Numbered from the stretch's first letter, positions 28,145-36,677 are shown. The stretch is DNA of 64,000 nucleotides from Caldifarciminota bacterium (GCA_027026255.1 JALVOT010000014.1:87986-151985); one strand, 5' to 3'. Translations and numbers: made by a program. Notes: generated by a model not told the origin, from the letters alone.

Positions 28145-28588
28145 ATGGATAAAAAGATTCGAGTTTTGGTCGCCAAACCCGGTCTTGATGGCCATGACCG
28201 TGGTGCAAAGGTTGTGGCGGCGGCACTGCGTGATGCCGGGATGGAGGTTATCTATACAGGTCTTCATCAGAGTCCGGAATCGATTGTTGAGGCGGCAATT
28301 CAGGAAGATGTGGATGTGATTGGCTTATCCATCCTTTCCGGTGCCCATATGACGATCTTTCCCAAGGTGCTCAGTTTGCTCAAGAAGAAAAATGCACAGA
28401 AGATTATCGTTATTGGTGGAGGCATCATTCCTGCTGATGATATGAAGAAACTTAAAAAGAAGGGGGTTAAGAAACTTTTTGGTCCGGGCGCTCCGACTAC
28501 CGAAATAATCACCTGGCTTAAGGAAAATGTAAAACCTGGAAAGAAGAAAAGGGCTCAGACCAGGAAAAAAAATAATAAAGGATTATGA
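28145..28588 (+). CDS. B12-binding small subunit of acyl-CoA mutase
   Basis: A 147-aa protein with the cobalamin-binding motif LDGHDRG (Asp15-x-His17-x-x-Gly20), where the histidine replaces the lower axial ligand, and the later GLSILSGAH and VIGGGIIP segments of the B12 Rossmann fold. A basic tail ([12 protein letters not shown]) is unusual. It is the only such subunit in the window, so it probably serves both the mutase encoded just upstream and the methylmalonyl-CoA mutase at 46832. The ribosome site is AAGAAGGAG before 28145, and its stop overlaps the next gene. Confidence 0.93.
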   Translation: MDKKIRVLVAKPGLDGHDRGAKVVAAALRDAGMEVIYTGLHQSPESIVEAAIQEDVDVIGLSILSGAHMTIFPKVLSLLKKKNAQKIIVIGGGIIPADDMKKLKKKGVKKLFGPGAPTTEIITWLKENVKPGKKKRAQTRKKNNKGL

Positions 28589-29418
28589 TGGATTTTGGAA
28601 AATTTAATTTTACAATAATTTCCGATGGTAATTTCTGGCTTGATGGTGGTGCAATGTTTGGTGTGGTGCCCAAGGTTTTATGGAATAAATTAAACCCGGC
28701 GGATGACCAGAACCGTATACGGCTGGCATTAAATTGCCTTGTGATTGATACCAGGGGCAAAAAGGTTCTTATTGATACCGGCGTAGGGGAAAAGTTGAGC
28801 GAAAAATTTAAGGGGATATACCGGATTGAGCGGGAACTCTGCCTTCTGGATTCATTGAGAAAAAATGGGATTGAACCCGAGGATATAGATTTTGTAATAA
28901 ATACCCATCTCCATTTTGACCATTGCGGTGGTAATACAAGAATAATAGAGAATAAGTTGACGACAACATTTCCCCGGGCTAAATATATAATACAAAAAAG
29001 GGAATGGTATGATGCCACACATCCTAATGAGCGGACAAAGGCGAGTTATTTAGTTGAGAATTTTATTCCGATAGAAGAGAACGGTCAGTTGGTTTTAATT
29101 GATGGTGATGCAGAAATTTTACCCGGGATAAGGGTGATTCTGACCAATGGTCATACAAAAGGACATCAATCAGTATCAATTCAGTCAGAAAACAGAACCG
29201 CAATCTATCTTGGTGATCTTGTGCCGACAACCAGTCATTTAAAGATTCCCTATATAATGGGCTATGACCTTTTCCCCCTTGATATTATTAAAAAGAAAAA
29301 AGAGATTCTGGGTCGGGCATTGAAAGAAAGATGGCTGTTGATATTTGAACATGACCCGAAGTATCCGTTTGGTTATCTGGAAGAAAGGGATGGCAAGCCG
29401 GTTTTTAAACCGCTCTAA
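28588..29418 (+). CDS. MBL-fold metallo-hydrolase
   Basis: A 276-aa metallo-beta-lactamase-fold protein with the di-metal motif NTHLHFDHCGG (His107, His109, Asp111, His112), a NGHTKGHQ second histidine and YLGDLVPT with the bridging Asp. The pattern resembles lactonase/thioesterase-like members. Given the operon, hydrolysis of an acyl-CoA or lactone is possible, but the substrate is unknown. Two ATGs (28585, 28588) are adjacent; both overlap the stop of the B12-subunit gene. A short inverted repeat AAACCGG/CCGGTTT follows the stop (29419-29457). Confidence 0.85.
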   Translation: MDFGKFNFTIISDGNFWLDGGAMFGVVPKVLWNKLNPADDQNRIRLALNCLVIDTRGKKVLIDTGVGEKLSEKFKGIYRIERELCLLDSLRKNGIEPEDIDFVINTHLHFDHCGGNTRIIENKLTTTFPRAKYIIQKREWYDATHPNERTKASYLVENFIPIEENGQLVLIDGDAEILPGIRVILTNGHTKGHQSVSIQSENRTAIYLGDLVPTTSHLKIPYIMGYDLFPLDIIKKKKEILGRALKERWLLIFEHDPKYPFGYLEERDGKPVFKPL

Positions 29419-29493
29419 AAACCGGTATGTTTGAATACTTGATGAATATTCCGGTTTCTGCATTGATTATTTTAATACGATATGGAGGTGTCA

Positions 29494-31041
29494 ATGAAGA
29501 TTAAGGACAGATTGAAACATCTTGAGGAACTTGAGAAGCAGGCTGAACTCGGGGGTGGTGAAGAGAAGATTAAGGCACAGCACGAAAAAGGTAAACTTAC
29601 AGCCCGGGAAAGAATTGACCTACTCCTGGATAGCGGAACATTTCGGGAGACCGATAAGTTTGTCACCCACCGATGCACAGATTTTGGAATGGATAAGAAG
29701 AAGATTCCTGGTGATGGCGTGGTTACCGGTTATGGCAGGATTTCGGGTCGCCCGGTGTGTGTGTTCTCGGAGGATTTTACGGTGTTTGGTGGTTCTCTAT
29801 CCCTTGCTTATGCTGAGAAGATTTGCAAACTCCAGGACCTTGCCCTGAAGATGGGTTGCCCAATAATCGGACTAAAGGATTCCGGCGGGGCAAGAATTCA
29901 GGAAGGGGTGGACAGCCTTGCCGGCTATACCGATGTATTTTTGCGGAATGTCCTATCTTCGGGAGTTGTTCCCCAGATTTCTGCAATTATGGGACCCTGT
30001 GCCGGTGGTGCGGTTTATTCTCCGGCAATGACCGATTTTGTTATAATGGTTCATGGTTCATTAATGTTTCTTACCGGACCGGATGTGGTAAAGGCTGCCA
30101 CCCATGAGGATGTTACATTTGAGGAACTCGGTGGTTTTATGGTTCATAATGAAAAATCGGGTGTTGCCCATTTTGCCGTGGAGACCGAGCCTGAATGTTT
30201 TGACTTGATAAAAAAATTACTTTCTTATATTCCCCAGAATAATTTAGAGGAGCCAGCAATAACTGACTGCAGCGATGATCCGAACCGCTGTGACCGGGAA
30301 CTGGATACCATAATTCCCGACAGCCCGATAAAACCCTATGATATGTTTGAGGTTATTAAGAGGGTTGTGGATAATGGTGAGTTTCTTGAGGTGCACAAAT
30401 ATTTTGCCACCAACCTTATTGTCGGTTTTGCAAGGTTAAATGGTCGGAGTGTCGGTATTGTTGCCAATCAGCCCGGAGTGCTTGCTGGAGTTCTTGATAT
30501 AAACTCATCACAAAAAGGTGCGCGTTTTGTCCGATTCTGCGACTGCTTTAATATTCCCATCATTACCTTTGTCGATGTTCCGGGATTCTTGCCCGGTACT
30601 AAACAGGAGTGGGGCGGAGTAATCAAGAATGGTGCGAAACTTTTATACGCATATTGTGAATCAACCGTTCCCAGGGTTACGGTGATTACGAGAAAGGCTT
30701 ATGGTGGTGCCTATTGTGTGATGAGTTCAAAACATACAAGGGCTGATATAAACTTTGCCTGGCCCAGTGCCGAGATTGCAGTAATGGGTCCGGATGGAGC
30801 AGTGAAGATTCTATATCGTAAGAAGTTAAAAGAGGCAAAGGACCCAAAGGCATTAGAGAAGACATTGGTTGATGAATATACTGATAAATTCGCCAATCCA
30901 TTTATTACTGCAAGCAAGGGATATGTGGATGCGGTGATTCGACCTTCTGAGACAAGACCAAGAATCATCGAGGCGTTGGAGTTTATCGAAAATAAAAGGG
31001 ATTCCAATCCACCAAGAAAGCATGGGAACATACCATTATGA
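29494..31041 (+). CDS. Acyl-CoA carboxylase carboxyltransferase subunit (propionyl-CoA carboxylase beta type)
   Basis: A 515-aa carboxyltransferase with paired crotonase-fold halves. The N-terminal half has [30 protein letters not shown] and [16 protein letters not shown]; the C-terminal half has [29 protein letters not shown] and the [11 protein letters not shown] oxyanion region. This matches propionyl-CoA carboxylase beta and the related methylmalonyl-CoA decarboxylase alpha. The start at 29494 is chosen because GGAGG at 29484-29488 gives a good ribosome site; an upstream ATG at 29482 overlaps that site. With the biotin carboxylase and carrier downstream it would link propionyl-CoA and methylmalonyl-CoA. 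Confidence 0.92.
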   Translation: MKIKDRLKHLEELEKQAELGGGEEKIKAQHEKGKLTARERIDLLLDSGTFRETDKFVTHRCTDFGMDKKKIPGDGVVTGYGRISGRPVCVFSEDFTVFGGSLSLAYAEKICKLQDLALKMGCPIIGLKDSGGARIQEGVDSLAGYTDVFLRNVLSSGVVPQISAIMGPCAGGAVYSPAMTDFVIMVHGSLMFLTGPDVVKAATHEDVTFEELGGFMVHNEKSGVAHFAVETEPECFDLIKKLLSYIPQNNLEEPAITDCSDDPNRCDRELDTIIPDSPIKPYDMFEVIKRVVDNGEFLEVHKYFATNLIVGFARLNGRSVGIVANQPGVLAGVLDINSSQKGARFVRFCDCFNIPIITFVDVPGFLPGTKQEWGGVIKNGAKLLYAYCESTVPRVTVITRKAYGGAYCVMSSKHTRADINFAWPSAEIAVMGPDGAVKILYRKKLKEAKDPKALEKTLVDEYTDKFANPFITASKGYVDAVIRPSETRPRIIEALEFIENKRDSNPPRKHGNIPL

Positions 31042-31120
31042 AGATTTATACACCACTTCAGAATTGAAAGGGATATTGGAAATGAAAAGACGGTATAGAT
31101 ATTTTGAATTAACAAGACAG

Positions 31121-31153
31121 GCTGCGACACCGTACAACGAACAACGATCTTTT
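31121..31153 (+). repeat. Left direct repeat bounding the IVP cassette
   Basis: A 33-bp sequence beginning GCTGCGACACCGTACAACGA is repeated exactly at 31741-31773. With two mismatches the match extends about 8 bp further upstream. The repeats enclose the four-helix-bundle gene. Confidence 0.9.
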
Positions 31154-31172
31154 TTATGCAACCTATAAAAAT

Positions 31173-31601
31173 ATGAAAAAATATATACGCAGTTTTCGAG
31201 ACCTGGATGTTTATCAAAATACCTATAAGGCGTCTGTTATAATTGCTACTAAAATTTTACCAAGACTACCGGAGAAGGAAAGGTATGATTTGGTCAGTCA
31301 GCTTGGTCGGTCTTCAAAGGCGATACCGCGTTTAATAGCAGAGGGTTTTGCAAAAAAACACCAGAAATCAGGTTTCAGAAAATACCTTGATGATGCAATG
31401 GCTGAATGTAATGAGACAATAGTCAGTCTTGAACAGACTAAGGATATATACAAAATTGAGGTTGAATTGTGTAATCAATTACTTGAGGTTTATGATAAAT
31501 CCGCTCGTCAATTATACAAATTAGCTGAAGTCTGGGATTCATTTAAAAGCAGGCGACGTAAGACTATGCCAAAGATTGAGACAAGTAGCGATGATATTTA
31601 A
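31173..31601 (+). CDS. Four-helix-bundle protein (23S rRNA intervening-sequence protein family)
   Basis: A 142-aa all-helical protein. The N-terminus SFRDLDVYQNTYK, the LVSQLGRSSKAIPRLIAEGFAKK segment and the SGFRKYLDDAMAECNETIVSLE helix are marks of the four-helix-bundle/IVP family. Such genes are often found inside 23S rRNA intervening sequences or as free cassettes; their function is not known. Here the gene breaks the carboxylase operon and lies between two copies of a 33-bp direct repeat. It has no visible ribosome site and has a short basic tail (KSRRRKT). Confidence 0.88.
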   Translation: MKKYIRSFRDLDVYQNTYKASVIIATKILPRLPEKERYDLVSQLGRSSKAIPRLIAEGFAKKHQKSGFRKYLDDAMAECNETIVSLEQTKDIYKIEVELCNQLLEVYDKSARQLYKLAEVWDSFKSRRRKTMPKIETSSDDI

Positions 31602-31740
31602 TATAAAGAGACCTTTAACGAGAAAGGTAGTGATACCGCATAACCTACAACGAGAGTGGTTGCACAGTGTCACTATGTTTGAATATTTGAGATTATGGTT
31701 AAATCTTTTAGACGTACGACGACACCTTATAACGAGACGG
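31602..31740 (+). repeat. Degenerate repeats downstream of the IVP gene
   Basis: This 140-bp stretch carries no gene. It contains two imperfect relatives of the direct repeat core, GTGATACCGCATAACCTACAACGAGA and CGACACCTTATAACGAGAC, next to the full right repeat. The shared core is roughly GACACC-TA-AACGA. This suggests a tandemly decayed repeat array or a structured RNA. Confidence 0.5.
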
Positions 31741-31773
31741 GCTGCGACACCGTACAACGAACAACGATCTTTT
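31741..31773 (+). repeat. Right direct repeat bounding the IVP cassette
   Basis: An exact second copy of the 33-bp sequence at 31121-31153. It ends 4 bp before the GTG start of the biotin carboxylase gene, which therefore has no normal ribosome site. Confidence 0.9.
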
Positions 31774-31777
31774 AGTT

Positions 31778-33286
31778 GTGTTTAACAAAATCTTAGTCGC
31801 AAACCGGGGTGAGATTGCAGTGCGTGTGCTGCGCGCCTGCAAAGAGAATGGTATTATCGGTGCTGCGGTCTATTCTGAACCGGACCGCACCGCACTCCAT
31901 ACCCGTTATGCCGATGAAGTTTACTTCATTGGGCCGGCTCCGTCAACTGAAAGTTATCTCAGAATAGATAAGATTATTGATGTCGCAAAACGAGCGGGTT
32001 GTGAGGCGATTCATCCTGGATATGGGTTTCTGGCTGAGAATAAAGAGTTTGCCCGTGCCTGTGAGGAAAACAATATCATATTTATCGGTCCGAATTCAAA
32101 GGCGATTGAACTGCTTGGTGATAAGATTGCCTCCAAGATAACGATGCGCAGGGCAGGGATTCCAGTTATACCGGGCAGTGACGGTCCGGTAGAAAACTTA
32201 GCCCGGGCGGAAAAGATTGCACAAGAGATCGGCTATCCCATCTTAATCAAGGCTGCAGGTGGTGGTGGTGGCAAAGGGATGCGGGTTGTTCACAAAAAAG
32301 AGGAACTTGAACCGGCAATGAAACAGGCAGCAAATGAGGCGCAATCAGCATTTGGAAATCCGGTGATCTTTATTGAGAAATTTCTTGAATCACCACGGCA
32401 TATTGAGTTTCAAATCCTTGCCGATAATTACGGTAATGTTGTGCATCTTGGAGAGAGGGAGTGTTCAATCCAGCGTCGACATCAAAAATTGATAGAGGAG
32501 GCTCCTTCAGCAATAATGACCTCGGAATTGAGAAAAAAGATGGGTGATGCTGCGGTGAAGGCGGTAAAGGTATCAAATTATAATAATGCGGGAACCGTAG
32601 AATTTATGGTGGACAAAGATAGAAACTTCTACTTTCTTGAAATGAATACCAGACTTCAGGTTGAACATCCGGTTACTGAACTTGTGACCGGAATAGATAT
32701 TGTAAAAGAACAATTTAAGGTTGCTGCAGGTGGAAAATTGTCGCTCCGGCAGGAAGATATCAAACTTATCGGTTCGGCAATCGAGAGCCGTATTTCTGCT
32801 GAAGACCCGGAGAATAATTTTGTTCCGTCAACCGGCACAATTACTGCATTGATTGAGCCGGGCGGTCCCGGGGTACGGGTTGAATCCGGTGTCTATGAAG
32901 GATTTACCGTGCCGATATACTATGACCCATTGATTGCAAAACTTCTGGTCTGGGCTCCAACCCGTCAGGAAGCGATTGAAAGGATGAAGCGCGTTCTTGA
33001 TGAGTATCTGATTCGTGGAATAAAGACCTCAATTCCATTTCACCGTCTGGTAATGCGGAACCCAAAATTTGTTTCGGGAGATTATGATACAACTTTTATT
33101 GACCGCGTCCTGGGAAAGGTTGAATATAAAAAAGCACATCATAATATAGCAGCCATTGCCGGAGTTGTTGCAAAACTTCTTGAAGAGAAAAAGGTAAGTG
33201 TGGTTTCGAAAAGGAAGAGGGCAGGGATGAGTCCCTGGAAATTTGCCGGTCTAAAGGACCAGTTAAGAAGTCGCACAGGATTTTAA
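31778..33286 (+). CDS. Biotin carboxylase subunit of acyl-CoA carboxylase
   Basis: A 502-aa ATP-grasp protein: FNKILVANRGEIAVRVLRA start, KAAGGGGGKGMRVV Gly-rich ATP loop, HIEFQILADNYGNVVHLGERECSIQRRHQK, and FLEMNTRLQVEHPVTELVTGIDIVKEQ with Mg-ATP ligands and the active-site Arg. It carboxylates the biotin of the carrier protein encoded 10 bp downstream. The GTG start at 31778 lies directly after the direct repeat and has no Shine-Dalgarno sequence, as if the repeat insertion removed it. The carboxyltransferase partner is 736 bp upstream across the IVP cassette. Confidence 0.93.
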   Translation: MFNKILVANRGEIAVRVLRACKENGIIGAAVYSEPDRTALHTRYADEVYFIGPAPSTESYLRIDKIIDVAKRAGCEAIHPGYGFLAENKEFARACEENNIIFIGPNSKAIELLGDKIASKITMRRAGIPVIPGSDGPVENLARAEKIAQEIGYPILIKAAGGGGGKGMRVVHKKEELEPAMKQAANEAQSAFGNPVIFIEKFLESPRHIEFQILADNYGNVVHLGERECSIQRRHQKLIEEAPSAIMTSELRKKMGDAAVKAVKVSNYNNAGTVEFMVDKDRNFYFLEMNTRLQVEHPVTELVTGIDIVKEQFKVAAGGKLSLRQEDIKLIGSAIESRISAEDPENNFVPSTGTITALIEPGGPGVRVESGVYEGFTVPIYYDPLIAKLLVWAPTRQEAIERMKRVLDEYLIRGIKTSIPFHRLVMRNPKFVSGDYDTTFIDRVLGKVEYKKAHHNIAAIAGVVAKLLEEKKVSVVSKRKRAGMSPWKFAGLKDQLRSRTGF

Positions 33287-33296
33287 GGATGATGAT

Positions 33297-33785
33297 ATGG
33301 CATATATAGTAACAGTTGATGATAAGAAATTTAAGGTTGCAGTTGAAAAGCAGGGAAAGGAATTTAAAGTAAAATTGGATGATAAAGAGTTTTTGGTTGA
33401 AATTATGGAAAATAAAGCAGGGTTATTGAACCTGATAATTAATAATAAAAGCTACACAGTATTTTTGGAAGACGAAAAAATTTCTGTGGGTGGAGAAGAA
33501 TATAATATAGAGATTATTGATGAAAAGATTAAAGACCTTATTAAATCTGGAAAAGGTTTTGACCATAAAAAAGAGGTTGTGATAAAGGCGCCGATGCCCG
33601 GATTGATTGTTGAGGTTGAGGTAAATCCCGGAGATAAAGTAAAGCCTGGTCAGGGTCTTATCATTGTTGAGGCGATGAAGATGCAGAATGAGATGAAGAC
33701 ACCAAAGGATGGTGTTGTAAAACAGATTAATGTGAAAAAGGGTCAGACCGTAAACAGCGGCGATACCTTAATCATTATCGAATAA
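33297..33785 (+). CDS. Biotin carboxyl carrier protein of acyl-CoA carboxylase
   Basis: A 162-aa protein. Residues 1-90 form a poorly conserved N-terminal domain with repeated short strands. The C-terminal biotinyl domain has APMPGLIVEVEVNPGDKV and the EAMKM biotin motif with the attachment lysine at residue 128. It would carry carboxybiotin between the biotin carboxylase just upstream and the carboxyltransferase at 29494. An AAGGATGAT sequence precedes the ATG. It is the last gene of the operon. Confidence 0.93.
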   Translation: MAYIVTVDDKKFKVAVEKQGKEFKVKLDDKEFLVEIMENKAGLLNLIINNKSYTVFLEDEKISVGGEEYNIEIIDEKIKDLIKSGKGFDHKKEVVIKAPMPGLIVEVEVNPGDKVKPGQGLIIVEAMKMQNEMKTPKDGVVKQINVKKGQTVNSGDTLIIIE

Positions 33786-33963
33786 AGCCCTGGCTCATTT
33801 GTGATACGGCACGGTGCCGGAAGCGGATGACAATGAGATAGCCTTTAGATATTTTCCAAAAAAACCTTGACTTTTTGGTTTTTTGGTGTATATTTTATTA
33901 TAGGCGGTTAAATTATGATAAACTTTGCCAGGTACGAGATGGAAAATTTTGGAGAAATAAATA
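33786..33963 (+). other. Intergenic region at the left edge of the accessory island
   Basis: About 180 bp without a gene. The last half is the promoter/leader copy described at 33867-33894; the first half has only a small GC-rich palindrome (CGGCACGGTGCCG) and no clear terminator. Confidence 0.6.
33867..33894 (+). promoter_or_regulatory. Promoter copy 1 with palindrome over the -35
   Basis: TTGACT (33867-33872), 16 bp, TATATT (33889-33894). The -35 lies inside an AAAAAACC...GGTTTTTT palindrome (about 33857-33886). The same arrangement and the following leader (ATGGAAAATT, GGAGAAAT) occur again upstream of the restriction-modification genes at 36552-36678. Confidence 0.65.
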
Positions 33964-34194
33964 ATGAATAAAAATACAGCAAAGCTGATAGAGCGAATTA
34001 AAGGCCATCTGACAAAGATATACGAGGAGAAAGTTAGAGATGGTATTTTACGCGGTTCTTATGTAAAATGTGAATATACAAAAGACCCTGATGTAGATAT
34101 ACTTGTTTTTATTGACCCCTCTCATGACCCTTTTAAAGTTAGAACAAAATCAAACGACCTTCTGTTTGATATACTGGTTGCTCATTTTAGTTGA
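33964..34194 (+). CDS. Truncated nucleotidyltransferase-domain protein
   Basis: A 76-aa protein with the minimal nucleotidyltransferase pattern LRGSYVKCEYTKDPDVDILVFID: GSY at the start of the active-site helix and the metal-binding DVD. Full MNT/HepT-type or CCA-adding-like domains are longer, and this one stops at LVAHFS soon after the second strand, so it is probably truncated or a very small member. GGAG before the ATG at 33964 gives a ribosome site. No HepT-like toxin gene follows. Confidence 0.55.
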   Translation: MNKNTAKLIERIKGHLTKIYEEKVRDGILRGSYVKCEYTKDPDVDILVFIDPSHDPFKVRTKSNDLLFDILVAHFS

Positions 34195-34234
34195 CAGCAA
34201 AGGAGGTGATACTATCAATAAATTGATTAAAAAG

Positions 34235-34265
34235 TAAAGTTCTTTAGAGCTGGTAAAGAACTTTA
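34235..34265. promoter_or_regulatory. Perfect 12-bp hairpin
   Basis: TAAAGTTCTTTA (34235-34246) and TAAAGAACTTTA (34254-34265) with a 7-nt loop. There is no following T-run on the + strand; read from the other strand the hairpin is followed by TTTTTTA. It could be a processing or attenuation site between the nucleotidyltransferase fragment and the Pro/Gly-rich gene. Confidence 0.55.
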
Positions 34266-34317
34266 TAAAAAACCTTAAAAATACCAGCTAAATTTAGTAG
34301 TGAAAGGAGGAAGTAAA

Positions 34318-34662
34318 ATGAAGGAAAGAAATTTAAAGGATATCATTTCAAAATTAGAAGCTATAAAAGAAAGACTGGGTATGGGTTCAATGAGCGGAAT
34401 GGGGTTGAGGGGGCCGGTAGCAGATCCAGGTCCTGGATGGGGCCCATACCTGCCTGGTCCTGTAGTTCCTTTTCCTGGATGGGGCAGACCTCTGCCTGGG
34501 CCTGTAGCTGATCCTGGTCCATCGTATTTACTGGATAAAGCAAAGCTGGCACAACTTAAAATTCGTAAAATTGATGTTGCAATTACTGAATTGGAAAAAC
34601 AAATAGAACTTCTGAAATTAGAACGCGACCTATTGAAAAAAGAATACAAAATAAGAAAATAA
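34318..34662 (+). CDS. Small Pro/Gly-rich repeat protein, possible substrate of the neighbouring radical SAM enzyme
   Basis: A 114-aa protein with a strong ribosome site (AAAGGAGG, 7 nt before the ATG). Residues 1-20 and 71-114 are charged amphipathic helices; the C-terminal one has coiled-coil heptads. The middle (32-68) is a repeat: GPVADPGPGWG (32-42), GPVVPFPGWG (47-56), GPVADPGP (61-68), with Trp41 and Trp55. The two GPVADPGP copies differ at four third codon positions but not in protein, so the peptide itself seems to be under selection. I recognise no family. Because a B12-type radical SAM gene follows, it may be a modified precursor or a partner protein; this is inference. Confidence 0.7.
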   Translation: MKERNLKDIISKLEAIKERLGMGSMSGMGLRGPVADPGPGWGPYLPGPVVPFPGWGRPLPGPVADPGPSYLLDKAKLAQLKIRKIDVAITELEKQIELLKLERDLLKKEYKIRK

Positions 34663-34689
34663 AAGACTCAACTAAAATATAGTATCAAG

Positions 34690-34740
34690 ACGGAGTCTCC
34701 GAGTCGTTAGGAGTTTAACTTATTTGCTTGGAGACTCCGT
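34690..34740. promoter_or_regulatory. Inverted repeat before the radical SAM gene
   Basis: ACGGAGTCTCC (34690-34700) and GGAGACTCCGT (34730-34740) form a perfect 11-bp stem with a 29-nt loop, between the Pro/Gly-rich gene and the radical SAM start. No T-run follows, so it is more likely a transcript-processing, partial-attenuation or repeat element than a simple terminator. Confidence 0.55.
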
Positions 34741-34769
34741 ACGGTTAAATATCCAGAGGTATAAGGAAA

Positions 34770-36359
34770 ATGAAAAGAAGATACAGTAAAAAAAATAAGT
34801 CTGATATTATATTAATTGGCTATGAAGAGTGGGAAAATCTTGGACTTCGTTCAATCGCTGCCTTTTTGAATAAACATAGTGTAAAAGTAAAGATATTATC
34901 GTGTGATAAAACATCTAAAGAGGATATTCTTGCAGTTATTCAAAAAGAGAGACCAAGAATTGTTGGTTTTTCTTTAATTTTTCAGCGAATGCTCTATGAA
35001 TTTGCTGATTTAATTGCTTATCTTCGTCAAAACGGTATTACGGCTCATTTTACTATGGGAGGTCATTTCCCAAGTATAGAATACAGGGGTACTTTAAAAA
35101 ATATCCCGGGACTTAATTCAGTAATTCGGGGTGAGGGTGAAGTAACTCTTCTGGAACTATTCAGATATCTCAACAAACCTGATCACTGGAAGCAAATTAA
35201 GGGGCTTGCATATCGGTGTGATGGAAAAATTAAGGTAACTCCACCTCGTCCATTAATAAAAGACCTTGATAATTTACCATATCCAGTTCGTAGTGAGCGA
35301 GTTGTGACACATAGGGGATTGGGAATTTGTTCAATTTTAGCCAGCCGAGGCTGTTATTATAATTGTAGTTTTTGTAGTATCCATGAATTTTACAGCAGTT
35401 CTCCAGGACCGAATCGCCGGGCGCGTTCTCCTGCTAATGTCGTGCGAGAGATGGAGCAGCTATTTTACGAACGTAATATTCGTATCTTCATTTTTGAAGA
35501 CGATGATTTTCTTATGAATTCCTCTGTATGCCGACAATGGATCAGCGATTTTGTGATGGGGTTAAAGAAGAAGAAAATATCCGATAAAATCCTGTGGCGC
35601 ATTTCCTGCCGTATAGATGATGTGGATGGCGAACTTATCAAGAAAATGATGGAAGCGGGGTTAATGAGTGTCTATATCGGGATTGAATCTGGCAATAATC
35701 AGGGATTGAAGATTTATAATAAACATTATACGGTTGACGATATCTACAATGGAATTGCTACCCTGCAGGATTTAAAAATACCCTTTGAGTTTGGTTTTAT
35801 GATATTGAATCCATACACTACTTTTGCTACTTTAAAAGAAGATATCGTTTTTCTGAAAGAAATAGGTAAAAGCGGGCAGGCTATAGTCCATTTTACAAAG
35901 ATGGTTCCCTATGCCGGGACAACAATAGCATATAGGCTTAAAAAAGAAAGAAGACTTAAAGGAACGCTTGCTTCACCTGATTATACTTACAAAGACCCCA
36001 GGTTAGAACTACTACAATTGTTTTTCACCCAGGCGTTCCATTTTAGAAATTTTGATAATAATGGTTTAGTCGAACGGTTGAGACACGCTAAGCTTGATTC
36101 TGTGGTTTTAAATAAATTTTTTTCCCATAAATATGACTCTCAACTTTATACCGAAATTATCCAGGATTTGATCCGTAAAAGTAATGAGGTGTGTTTGGAA
36201 AAGATGAGTTTAGCAGTAAATTTTATGGATATGCAGAGTGAAAATGAAATTTTGGATAATTGGCATTTTTTAGAATATCTGGTTCAGGAAGAAAAAGATA
36301 TGGAATTACTTATCACTTCAGCTCTAAACAGCGTAATGATGCACTACTCTCAGGATTAA
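34770..36359 (+). CDS. B12-binding-type radical SAM protein
   Basis: A 529-aa protein. The N-terminal 130 residues look like a cobalamin-binding Rossmann domain (IAAFLNKHSVKVKIL, RPRIVGFSLIFQ, FTMGGHFPS, VIRGEGE) without the axial-histidine DxHxxG motif, as is usual in this class. The radical SAM motif is CYYNCSFC (Cys195, Cys199, Cys202). The remaining 300 residues include EDDDFLMN and YIGIESGNNQGL segments typical of the class. Members methylate or rearrange unactivated carbons, or act on lipids, cofactors or peptides. AAGGA precedes the ATG. It is alone with the small repeat protein upstream, which is the best candidate substrate. Confidence 0.85.
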   Translation: MKRRYSKKNKSDIILIGYEEWENLGLRSIAAFLNKHSVKVKILSCDKTSKEDILAVIQKERPRIVGFSLIFQRMLYEFADLIAYLRQNGITAHFTMGGHFPSIEYRGTLKNIPGLNSVIRGEGEVTLLELFRYLNKPDHWKQIKGLAYRCDGKIKVTPPRPLIKDLDNLPYPVRSERVVTHRGLGICSILASRGCYYNCSFCSIHEFYSSSPGPNRRARSPANVVREMEQLFYERNIRIFIFEDDDFLMNSSVCRQWISDFVMGLKKKKISDKILWRISCRIDDVDGELIKKMMEAGLMSVYIGIESGNNQGLKIYNKHYTVDDIYNGIATLQDLKIPFEFGFMILNPYTTFATLKEDIVFLKEIGKSGQAIVHFTKMVPYAGTTIAYRLKKERRLKGTLASPDYTYKDPRLELLQLFFTQAFHFRNFDNNGLVERLRHAKLDSVVLNKFFSHKYDSQLYTEIIQDLIRKSNEVCLEKMSLAVNFMDMQSENEILDNWHFLEYLVQEEKDMELLITSALNSVMMHYSQD

Positions 36360-36375
36360 GTTAAAATTATGTTAT

Positions 36376-36525
36376 ATGTTCGTCGAGCAAGACTTTTACC
36401 TGATACACCATATACACAATGATCTTAGGCAATTGCTCTTTGGGTTATTATGCTTAGCAACTTCTTTATTTACCATAGCCATTAAGAAAAATCTTAACGG
36501 AATAGAGGAAGAATTATGCGGCTAA
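36376..36525 (+). CDS. Possible small membrane protein
   Basis: An open frame of 49 codons starting ATG at 36376. The product has a hydrophobic helix (LLFGLLCLATSLFTIAI) followed by KKNLNGIEEELCG. There is no ribosome site and I know no homologue, so it may not be expressed. It lies just after the radical SAM gene. Confidence 0.25.
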   Translation: MFVEQDFYLIHHIHNDLRQLLFGLLCLATSLFTIAIKKNLNGIEEELCG

Positions 36526-36565
36526 TAGTAAGACAAATAAACTTTAGCCCATTCCCAAAAAAACC

Positions 36566-36594
36566 TTGACTTTCTTGGTTTTTCACTATATAAT
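36566..36594 (+). promoter_or_regulatory. Promoter copy 2 of the restriction-modification operon
   Basis: TTGACT (36566-36571), 17 bp, TATAAT (36589-36594). As in copy 1 at 33867, the -35 sits in an AAAAAACC...GGTTTTT palindrome, and the leader that follows shares ATGGAAAATT and GGAGAAAT with copy 1. This is the likely promoter for the small ORF, mod, the ATPase gene and res. Confidence 0.7.
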
Positions 36595-36677
36595 GTGTTA
36601 TTGTAAGAGAAGAAATAAAGGTGAGATCTGTCAGATAAAGAGAAAATAAATCGATGATGGAAAATTCAGGAGAAATG

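Noticed and set aside
34275-34649. Minus-strand open frame rich in Gly/Pro opposite the repeat protein
   Set aside because: It mirrors the repeat on the + strand, has no ribosome site, and the silent-site pattern supports the + strand frame.
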